NCBI GenBank assembly: GCA_029931535.1
Contig: JAQPZY010001695.1
Location: forward strand, 5,273,001-5,337,000
DNA: 64,000 nt
Direction: 5' to 3'
Source: Margaritifera margaritifera
Lineage: Eukaryota > Mollusca > Bivalvia > Unionida > Margaritiferidae
The notes beneath the pieces were generated by a model. The model was not told the DNA's origin. It saw only the letters and a program-made list of their open reading frames with translations, and made no database searches. The translations under genes were made by a program, and so were the position numbers. Positions 23,401 through 35,400 of this stretch are shown here, in pieces. Within the stretch, counting starts at the first letter, position 1, and each line of letters starts with the position of its first letter.

Positions 23401-26400
23401 AGTGGTGTATTATGAATTATGAATTCTTTTGCCATTTTTCTTGTCAAAGAGCAATGTTAAACAGTTATAACATAGTATTTTCATCCTTGTTAATCAACAT
23501 TTGTGCCAATTTAATTATTATTTATGTCTTCAGTTTTATTTTCATTTATGAGATTCACTCCAAAAATTCACATTTGCAGCTTGAAGAAGTGAGTGAAATT
23601 AAATATTTGTAGATCCGTTTCAAGAAAATTTAAATGTGGAGGCTTTTGCACTGAGTGCTTCTTAAAGTAAAGAAACTCATAACATATTTCATCCTGTAAA
23701 AATAGGAAGAGAGGACTTGCACCTCGATATAAATCACCTATTTTTGTAGTAACCTATAACCTATTTTTGTAGTAACCTATTTTTGAGGTTACCATAACCT
23801 TTTTTTAAGGTTACCATTCATGAATAACCTATTTTTGAGGTTACCATTCAATAGTAACCTATTTTTGAGGTTACCATTTTTTGTAGTAACAATGCCACAC
23901 AACAACTGTGCTGAATCAGACAAAAAAAATTGATTACCATATATACTCACTTATAACTTGAGTCCAACTGCAAACAACATAGACCCTGATCTGCTGTTGT
24001 ATAATGCTCTGGCAGATAAGGGTCTATGTTGTTTGTTCTATTTATAACTCCTAACAAACTACATAGACCCAGATCTGTCAGTGCATTATGCAATGGCAGA
24101 TCTAGGTCTGTGTAGTTTGTGGTTGGACTCAACTTACAAGTGAGTACATATGGTAATATTTTCACACAGTTTAATAATTTTTATGCAACAAATTTTAGAC
24201 TATATCCACAGAGTCACTCTCCAGTGTAGGGTGGGTGGGTAAGAATGAAAGGTTTAGGTTATATCCCGAGTCACTATCTAGTGTAGGGTGGGTGGGTAAG
24301 AGTGGAGGGTTTAGGTTGTATCCATAGTCACTGTCCAGTGTAGAGTGGGTGGGTAAGAGTGGCACGAAAAAGATACATGCAACAGGATAGATCCTATGGA
24401 TAGTTCATTTCTGTCACCAAGTACTGAGCCCTTGGGTCATAACTTGAGATACCCATCTTATTATTACTGTATGTATATGTACTTAATGTGGGGTGTTATT
24501 GTGTTAATGGTGGGTGTTATTGTGCAAGGTTATTTTCTTTCCACTAAGGGACTTAGTCCTTGGTTATAGCTTGGAAACTACTGAGATCCCCACCCTGTTA
24601 CCATGTTCATACTCAGCATGAAAAACAAATGCAAATACCCAACTGTCTTTTGGCCTGGGTCAGTCTTTACCCTCAGGGCCCTACCACTGAATTCCAAACT
24701 TGGGATTGAGGTCAAAATGGTGAAGCTCTGGGATATGTTTTACAAAAACCAAATTCTAGTGGAAAGTAGTCGACATATATTTGTGTTACCCTAAAAACAT
24801 TACAGGTTTGATTAATGCAGCAACTTTTTCTTTGTTTCAGTATATTTTTGAAAACAACAGTGATGGATCAATGGCTTTGGCATGGGCAGGAGAGAATGAT
24901 GGGGTAAGTGGTCAGGTCAATTTGTAAGCTGTCATTGATAGAAGATCTCTGTATTGCTTTATAATACTATAAATTCTTTTTTTATGGTATACATTTATGT
25001 TTTTTTTCCAAAAAATTACATTTTTATTTGCACTTAAATGTGGGATATGCCTCTGATGTGAGTGGAAGTGGTCCTATTCTCTTAATAGGATGGATTGCTA
25101 TTTCTGATCCTATTCACTTATTAGGATGGATTACTGTTTCTGGTCCTAGGCTCTTAATAAGATGGATTCCTGTTCCTGGTCCTATTCACTTTATAGGATA
25201 GAAAACATTTTAGTCCCATTCTCTTAATAGGATGGAATACTGTTTTGGTCCTATTCTTTAATAGGATGGATTACTGTTTTTTGTCCTAGTCTCTTAATAG
25301 GATGGATTACTGTTTCTGGTCCTGTTGTCTTAATAGGATCGCTTACTGTTTCAGGACCTAATTCTCTTAAATAAAGTTGATTACTGTTTCTTGTCCTATT
25401 TTCTTAATAGGATTTATTACTGTGTCTTGTTCTATTCTCTTAATAGGCTGGACTACTGTTTCTTGTCCTATTCTATTAATAGGATGGATTACTATTTATT
25501 GTCCTATTTTCTTAATTGAATGGATTACTGTTTCTTGTCCGATTCTATTAATAGGATGGATTACTGTTTCTTGTCCCATTCTCTTAATCTGGTAATAGGA
25601 TGGATTACTATTTCTGCTTATATTCACTTAATAAAATAGATCACTGTTTCTTGGATCTTGAAAAAAAGTAGTTTTTAGCAACCATGAAGTCCATGTAAAT
25701 TAGTACCCTACAAATGAAAGTGATTTCATATTGTAACATGAACCAATTTTCCTCCCATTATAATACTTGGAGAGAAATATATATTTATTGTGTGCAATAA
25801 AAACCTCTTTTGGAAACCAGGTGTTATTCCAAATGACATAACATTGCAATTTCTTTTGGAAACGAAGTGATATTCCAAATGACACAACATTGCAATTTCT
25901 TCACAGGTGTGCACAGTCGATAGTTGAGTAGGATGCTTGAGCACTGTATTATGAGGTCAACAGAGTGCAGTATGTGTAAACAAGCTGAAGTTTGTTAAAT
26001 TTTATGTTTTAATAGAAACATTATTTAGAAAAGAGGTATTAATTTCAATAGATAAATACCTGTTTTCAGAGTTGCAATATTTGACACAGTCTCCTCATGC
26101 TGGCACATTTGGGGATTATTTTAATATTTATCTGTTGAAATAGATACTCTTGTCAAGGCATTATTTCTTGAGTATATAGTTTGTATTATATCACAAAAAA
26201 AACAAAAAAAGGTTTCTTCCTGAACCTACGGTCAGCTTATATGGCCTGAGATAAGCGACTTAGAATACATAATTTCTCATAGATGGGACACAAGTTCATC
26301 ACAGTTAACTTACTTGATGTTGGTAGTACACCCATTTACTGTTGGGATGACTGGAGCAAGCAAGGGTAGGTGTCTTGCTCAAGGGCATCTAGCTCTGACC

Positions 26401-29400
26401 ATATTGGGACTTGAACCCAAGATCTCTTAGTCATAGTCAACCATTCCAACCACCAGGTCACCCAGCCTCTCAAGATTTGACAAAACAGTAGTTTTTGTAA
26501 GCAAGCAGTACATATTAATAAATTAAATTAATCACACATACAGCAATACATTAATTGATCAGAAAATATATCTTTCGTATAGCAGATTATATGACTCGGA
26601 TTGCTTAAAAAAATGGTACATCTGTTTATGACAGAAATAATAAACGTGTTAATTGGAGTGGTAGAGAAATATTTCCATTACAATTTGGTATTTCGAATAA
26701 GCTTATTTTACAATATATTATTGCATCAAAAAGATAGATGAAAGGGAAGGAATTGGTTTAGTGTAGTGCTAAAATGTTTCAGGAATATGGGGCCAAGCAC
26801 AAGACATAAACACAGACTAAAAATTTGAGTTTTAGAAAACATATTAAATTTTAGTCTTCAGACAATGGTGAAATTGTGCAAATAATCAGTGCAAACATTA
26901 CTTAGGTTGTTCAGAAATTTTGGTGACTTTTATTGTCATGGAGTTATTGAAGATCAACATTTTTTAAATTTTAATGTCAGAATTTGAGTTTTTTTGCTCA
27001 GGACATTTCCTGACTACAGGGCCAGAACTAAAACGATTCATTTGAAAACTGTGGCAAAAGCTATTTTATTTGAGAACATTTGTCTCATTTTTCTTTTCAG
27101 GCTTTTATAACAGTGACAACCCAAGCAACATATGCTATTACTGCTACATACAACGTCTACAGAAGGTTAGTCTAAATTAGAGTTACTTCCATGGCTCACT
27201 GTGGTAAATCCCAAAACTTTTTAATAAATGTCCCTTCCCCTGACCTTGACCTAGTGGTTGTAACCAAGAATATCTTTAATATATTATGTATCCTCATGCT
27301 ACAATTGCATGTATAAACTTTAGAGAAAGTATTACAAAATGGCACTGTAATACATTTTTGTATATTTGACTTTTGACACACACACCCTTCCTTCTCCTCC
27401 TTCTCAGGGATGCAGGGGGACAGGTCATACAAACTATACCCTCTTATAGATGGTTATAATATTTACAACCAATGTACAAAGTTTGGTGAATTTCTCTGCA
27501 GCACTTTTGGGGAGATAGAGTTACTGACAGAGAGAGAGGGTATCACAGTATCACCCATTTAAGCATGGTCACAATTAATAAGCTTTTCTTCAGGGTAGCT
27601 ACTCTAATTGTTTTAGTCTGCTAATGTACCAGAATGTAGGGCAAAAATAGGCCTTATTTATTACATATGTGAATGTAGCAGAAAGGTGATAATGTTACAA
27701 TATGGTTAATATTCATTTGTAATGAAGAGGAACTTTTTATTTGTTAGAGTTGAATAACAGTATTTATACCCACACATTTCTTTCTATGCATGACCTCAAC
27801 AATAAATGACCATAAACCTAAATGTTGTTTTTCTCAATCCTGTGAAAACTGACCACATGTAAATATTTTACTGAGTAGTAAAATATAGTCTAACATGTCC
27901 ATTGACTGGCCAAAAGTACGTTTGTCTCCAAATATTAAATTTTTAGACAATTATGACCATTCTATTTTTAGCTCATCTGGCCATGTTTTGTGCATCCATC
28001 AATAATTATTGTTTTAAGCTTCTCAAAAACCACTGGACCAATTTTGACCAAAATCTGTTATAGAGCACTCTGGAAGGGCTTTAAAATGTATACAAATAAT
28101 GCCAATCTTACATCAAGTATGGTCACCATTACTAAAAATCGAAAAGCATTTAAACAACATCTTCACAAATACTGCTGAACAGAATCAAATTTGACAATGT
28201 TTCCAGGTACTAAGACCTTTCAAGTTTATACAAATGATGCTGATCAGTTTTCAGATATGGCCACAGTTGCTAAAAATAGACAAACCTGTTCATCTGTCAA
28301 CAATTGCTATTTTCAACTTCTTCTAAAATCTCACAAGACCATTTTCAACCAAACTTGACACAGAGTTTGTACAAATGATGCTGATCCACCATCAAATATG
28401 GTCACTGTTAGTAAAATATAAAAACCTTTCAGTGGCTTCTCAAAAACAGTTAAACAGAATTTGATAATATTTGACAGAAGGCATCCTGACATGAAGTCCT
28501 TTCAGTCTCTACAAATGATACTGATCCACCGTCAAATATGGCCAACATTACTGAAAATAGAAAAATCTTTAAATGACTTCTTTTCAAAAAGCGCTGAACA
28601 GAATTTGAACTATTATGACAGAAAGCAACTTGACAAGATGCCTTTGAAGTTTGTACAAATAATGCCAATAGCCATCAAATCGGCTGCTATTACTGAAATT
28701 AGAAAAACCTTTAAATGACTTCTTCTCAAAAACTGCTGGACAGTATTATGACAATTTGACAGAAAGCATTCAGGTATGAAGGCCTTTTAAATTTTTTCAA
28801 ATTATGCCAATCAGCCCATCAAATATGGCATAATTTGACATGAAGCAATCTGGCATGAAAGCCTTTCTTATTTATAGAAATATTGCTGATCTGATATTAA
28901 AAAAGGCAACTGTTACTAAAAATAGAACAGCCTTTAAACATCTTCTCAAGAACTGGTGAACAGAATTTGACCAAATTTTAGAACAAGCATCCTGGAAAGA
29001 AGACTTTCAAAGTTTGTATAAATAAAGCTGATCTGGCATCAAATTTGGGTGCATACTAAAAATAAAATGCAAAACTAAAAATAACTTCTTCTCATCAGAA
29101 TTTGAAACAATTTGAAATAAAGCATCCTGGCATGAAGGTCTTTCAATTTTGCTCAAATGATGCTGATCCACTATTCAGTATGGGCATTGTTATAGAAAGC
29201 ATAAAAATCTTTACATGACTTCTCAAAATTCTGGTCAACAGAATGTGACCATATTTCACAGAAATCATGCTGGCATAAGGCCTTTCAGGTTTGCACAAAT
29301 GATGCTGATTTGCCTGCCAATATGGCTGCCTTACTAAAAAATACAAAAACCTTTATATAAGTCAGAAAACATTATACTAAGCCAGATTGCTTGGCCAACT

Positions 29401-32400
29401 GCTCTTTCATATAGCTTTTAGGTTGATGTCAGCTAGGTGAGTGATCTCGGATCTACTTGGGTCTCTTGTTATGCTTTTCTAATAGTGTTATGTTTATCTA
29501 CAGTAAAATATTATAGCTAATACATTACAGAATATACTGAGTTTTTGACGTTATAGCTAAGAAGGACATATATTTAACCAGTTAACATGGAAAAAAGCAC
29601 CCCTCCCCCTGCACATAATGTGTGCAAGAGCAGTGACATATAATTGATGCCATTAAAGAAAATCGTCTCACAAGACTAAGTAAATTCTTTTGCTCTGTTA
29701 ACATGTGTATTCAGTATACCTGACATTAGGCAAAATAAGACCCCATCTTGCATGTGTTCTCACGAGTCCCCTAAATCACAATCACACCATATTACCTTTA
29801 GAAGATCAACTGACCATTCAAGCAAGACATCAGTTTGTTCATTTAGGTAGGGATAAAGTCACACTTTAGTCATATGCAGAGATGAATTTAAATAGGCTAC
29901 ATTTAGGTAGGAATCAAGTCACACTTGAGTCATATGCAGAGATGAATTTAAATAGGCTTTATTTAGGTAGGGATCAAGTCACACTTGAGTCATATGCAGA
30001 GATGAATTTAAATAGGCTACATTTAGGTAGGGATCAAGTCACACTTGAGTCATATGCAGAGATGAATTTAAATAGGCTACATTTAGGTAGGGATCAAGTC
30101 ACACTTGAGTCATATGCAGAGATGAATTTAAATAGGCTACATTTAGGTAGGGATCAAGTCACACTTGAGTCATATGCAGAGATGAATTTAAATAGGCTAC
30201 ATTTAGGTGTTGTATTCTCCCTATAAGAATTGAAAATGGAAGGTATGATAAGGACAAAGTCAAAAACAGATTTGTACAATGAGCCATGATAATGCTCTTT
30301 AAGATGAATTACATTATTTGTTAAACTTCCAATGTTACTCAATTTTATATGAAAAACTACTTAAAGCTACTGATTTATGTTTGGTATATTCTCCAGAGTT
30401 TAAGTAGAAATAGTTAATGCAAATATCTGAGTTTATTGTCAGTGCTGTCTGTAGAAGGAAAAATTTACTATTCAGATAAATTTATGATGCATGTATGTAT
30501 ATTTGTGTAGTTTTGCTATGTGTCATTGAATGTATACTTCTTTATGTATTTAAAGTGACTTATAGGTCTACTGGGCTGGATGCTTCATATACATTTCATG
30601 TTATTAGTGTAGTCATTAGAAGGTTTTATAGCCTTTTGCTATCGGCTAAAACACGGTATTGGTGCTGAGAGTAGTCTCACTCACTTAAAAAATTGAAATG
30701 TTTGATAGAACATTTCAATGAAGCTCATTATATACCCTAGGGTGTCCCCTAGTCAGATCAAGTTAGATTTAGCTTGAACATGCATGCGATTTTGTTTAAC
30801 CATTATTTCATTTCATTGGTATAACAACAGTTACAGACACTACACTTGGTGTATAACATGCAAGAAAAACAGCATGAAAACTTTAAAACTTTATTTTTTT
30901 TCACAGTAACATCAGTAACAGGATATCAACATTTAAAGTAAACAACATAACTGGAAGTGGTAAACAACTTAATAACAAAATCAAAACATCTATGACAAAG
31001 GTATCACTAAGAAAAAAAACCTAACCATGAAACTTTTGCATAACAAACATAAAAGACATAGAATAATCTTATTTAGGCATTTATCTAACACCAAGAAGAA
31101 TATTTAAACAAACAAAATCATTAATACTGGCCAAAAGTATTGCAAACTTCCATAAGAGTCAGAAGTACATTGTCCATAAAATTGGTTACAGACACTACAA
31201 AACTATAGCATTTCAATACAGCTGCAGAACCATACATATCTCCATAAAATTCACTTCAAAAATAATTCAACATGAACACATTGACTAGAATTATTCATTA
31301 AATGAATGTTGATTAGTTAATAAAATGATAAAACCACATTGTAACAGGTATATGTCCAATACTTGTGTTAAAATTATGAACTGGTAAATAGCACTTGAAA
31401 GTTTAATACTAAATAGTGTTTGTAAGAGTAAAATATTGAAGTATAATGAATGTTCAGTAAATCATAGTCACTAAAGTATTGTTCAACCCAAGGTGCTGAC
31501 TCAAACACAGACCCATATGTGATTGATCTTAAGGTTACAGACACTACACATTAAACCTTGACTTTATATTGTCATTTCAAATAGAAGTGCTTATGATTTT
31601 TTTCCAGATTTGACTTGAGCTTAGACAATTCAGCTGCATTAAACTTGAAATGACCCCTTTCATTGACTATTTGTGGAGCTTTTACCCTGTACAAGATAGC
31701 ATCTAGAGCCTCTTGTGAATAATCATCTTTTTCAGGCCAAACATACATGTTGCTAGACTTTCTCATGTATTTAAGTCTAACTTCGTTCTGAAGAATGTCA
31801 ATTACTTCTGCTAAGTATACATCTAGAGGTCCCTTCTTTGGCTTAAGTCCTACAGCAACAAATTCTCCAGGGTGGTATTTCTCTATTGGTTTCTCTGTGT
31901 TGGTTGGTGCTTTTTTGTCAACTTTGATCTTCTTTGTCACAATGTTTTGTCTTTCTGTTGACTTCCGTTTCTTATTAGGCTTTTCGCTTGTTGCTGAGTT
32001 ATGATCTTTCTGGTTACTTCCTTGTTTTCTTTTCTTGTCATTATTTTCTATTGTTGATGGATTCTTGTCTTTAAGTTGTTTTCCTTTCTGACTTAAATTA
32101 TCTTTATTGAGTACTAACTTTCTCATTTCCCAGGCATTAACATTTTCGCTGAAGTTGCATCTCCCGTCAACCTTCATGCATTGCTCACAATAACAGCTCA
32201 GATTTCTTATGCTCAGTTCATAATCATTGCTTCCTGACTTTACAGCATGTAATTTTCTTGTACCTTGCAGTGTTCAATTAATTTACTTATGATGACTGCT
32301 TTTCTCTTTGGGGTATTTGGTAATACTTCCTTTACCTTTTTTAATTGTCTGTACAAAGTTGCTTTAGGTAACACTTTATTCATTGGTGAATCTCTGGCTG

Positions 32401-35400
32401 ACCCAGTATTTCCTATTTCACAATCAGTCTGAATACACTCTTGCTGTATACTTTCATTCAGTTTGATACGCATTCTCCATGCTTGGGTTCTTTTCACAGC
32501 TTCTTTCTTCTTTCTACTTAATTCAGCAGTTTTCGGACTTCTTAAATCAACACTCTTATTAACCGATATTGCCAGGGCTGCTTTTTCTTTCTTTTTCTGG
32601 CGATACCTTTTCATTTCTTCACGTTTTTTCCTTCTTAATTCTTGTTGAAGATTTGAATCGGAAAGTGATTGCTGTTTTTTTAGTAGTCTTGCATCTTTTC
32701 TTCTTTCTCAATCAACCCTTTTTAGCTCCTCATGTTTCGCCTTATTTTCCCTCTGTTTTTTTCTCCAGGCTTGTACCTTTAGCCTCGTCTTCTCCCTTCT
32801 AGCTTTAATCTTCTGTTCATCTTCTTCTGGCTTATCTTTGCTTCCTAAAAGCAAACAACTTCATTCTCATTTTTGTTCCTCTATGTATATGGATGAAATT
32901 TAGACTTTACAAAACATACTTGTAATGAGTACGCAATATGCTTTCATACATAAGCAAACTGGAATAACCTGTAGATTCTTAAAGAAAAGTATCTGATTGA
33001 AAAAGAAATAGCATAAAACCTGATGATTATTCAATGTTCTAGCATTTACAATGATTGCACACTTTCCTTAATAATGTAAACAACAGTCGGGTCAATTCAC
33101 ATGTCTAGTAGTGTCTGTAACCATTTGACAATATCAGCAATGTATCCAATACTAAGTCTGAGCTCATTGAATTCTCATAATATTTCTGTTTGAATTTACT
33201 AGTCTAATGATATGGAATGCAAAAATACTCAGTTTCAATTGCATATTGTAAGAAATCACTGAAAATGTTGCCTGTTATCAGAAATCTAGATGAAAGAAAC
33301 TATAAATATACCAAAATATTACAAATTGCAGACAGACAATATGTCAAAATTTAGCCTTACACATCAATACTGTAATAGGAAACATAATTTGGCTTCATTT
33401 TTTAAAAAAAAAACAGGGATAAAGTCATAGACAGTATAAAAAGGGGATATTGGTTACAGACACTACAATTTAAGAGTGTGGTTTACCATTCAATACAAAC
33501 TTACCAGAGTTGTTCCCAGAGGTTTGCTTTTGTCGTCTTCCCATGTCTTAGGGATGTACCATGGTAAAGAACAGAAAAAGTAATTAGGCAGCTTCTTCTA
33601 GGATAAGAAATTCAGGTTACATTGTCTTGTAGTAAATTACTCAAACAGACAGTGCTGCAAGAATGATGCAATATTCAATCAAGAGAGTTATTGCATGACT
33701 TTTTTGCTCTTGGCTGCAGAGGTAAATAGATGATGCAACATTACATCACATAAGATGGAACTTTCTATTGAGAAAAACAATGTTTTAATGACAAGTAGAA
33801 CAATACTTTTATCTTTCATTTTTATACCTGTTTGTGTAGTGTCTGTAACTTTTTTTATTGAGTTGCTGTTTTTTAATGGTACAATACAGCACCACCAATT
33901 TTGGCCAACTTAGACATCACATGGATACACATGAGCCTTTGTAGGATTTATACTTTTCCATAATGAAACAACAAAATTATTGCCATATAAACTTGTAAAG
34001 GTTACAGACACTACAAAATTTAGAACTGGAAAGTTTGACAAAGAACAAACTCTCAATCGAATATCTTGGCTAGCCATGTGATTTAAATGGTTTTACTACT
34101 TATTATAATATAAAGTCGAGTTCTAGATGTCAATAAAAGTTATAATGAATGTTATTTTGTACAAAATGTTGGCATATAACAACAGATTAGTGTTTGAATT
34201 TCAGTGTTGAAACAAAACTTCTACTGACGGTATTTTGCTTATAAAATCCATAATATTTTACCGATTTCTTTAATTCAAGAAGCAATATTTGCAGGATAGA
34301 ATTCCGCATAAAACCAGACCAATAAATGCATAATTTCAGTATGATATTTAGAGAATTCTCTATTTTATATTCAAGCTTTTTTCGAGTGAGACTACATAAC
34401 GCTCAAAAATGGCCATTTTTAGAGCTTGTTTCCATGCATATCTCAACAATGGGTTACACTAACCTCTTGAAATTTTCAGGAAAGTAAGAGAGGTATATGC
34501 CAGGCTTACCAATCTTTAAAATTGGTTCATATCTTGTTTAATTTTTCTATTTCATGCATATAACATGAAAATTCCTTTATCAGCACCAATACCGTGTTTT
34601 AGCCGTATGTAAAGCATATGTCACTATAATAAATGACTACTTACATATTTACACACTGGCTGCATGCTTGTTTATGCTGTCCTAGTACACACCTCATTGG
34701 CAAATACATATGATCAAAATGGGTGCATCATGAGGGAATTGAGGCACATCATTGAAATGTGCAGATAAGAACTGAGCATCCTTTTAAAATGTCATGCTTA
34801 TTTGACTCTGGACCTTGAATCCTCGAGAGCCCTGCATCAAGTATGGCAAGCATTATTAAAAAGAATGAAAATCATTTAAACAACTCAACAGAATTTGACC
34901 AAATTTGATGGAAGTCACCATAAGATGATAGGTTTTGAAGGGTATGAAAAATAAAAGTCGATCCACCATCAAGTGTAGCTGCAGTTACTAAAATTAGAAA
35001 AAACTTTAATAACTTCTCAAAAACGACTCAACAGTTTGACAGAAAGAATCCATGCTTCAAGACCTTTCAAATATTTAAAAATGATATTGATCCACCAAAT
35101 ATAGGCACATTACTAAAACTATAAAAACATATAAAGAGCGAAATCTAAAAACAATGAACAGAATTAGATCAGTTTTAACAGAAAGCATCATGGCATTGGT
35201 CATTCCGTATTGGACAAATGATGCTGTTATGCCATCAAATATGGATGAAGGTACCAGAAATAGTGAAACCTTGAGACAGTTGTTTTTATCACATAATTTT
35301 ATGTAATCAGCAGCATTGGTAGAAACTTACACAGAAAGCATCCTAATGACTCTTGGCCAATGATTTCTTGGCCAACTTTTCTTGCATTTGGCTATTAGGC

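Larger units (their letters stand above)
30643..34605 (-). mobile_element. 3.96-kb DNA transposon, 26-bp inverted ends, candidate TAT target duplication
   Basis: The left end 30643-30668 (CGGCTAAAACACGGTATT and onward) is the exact reverse complement of 34580-34605. Both sides are flanked by TAT (30640-30642 and 34606-34608). A second inverted block, GTAGTCTCACTC, lies next to the left end and about 210 bases inside the right end. The element carries a minus-strand gene (31572-33544) and seven copies of GTTACAGACACTAC. It is inserted in intron 3 of the sortilin gene, opposite to its direction. The superfamily is not assigned; the ends and 3-bp duplication do not match a family I can name with confidence. 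Confidence 0.82.
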
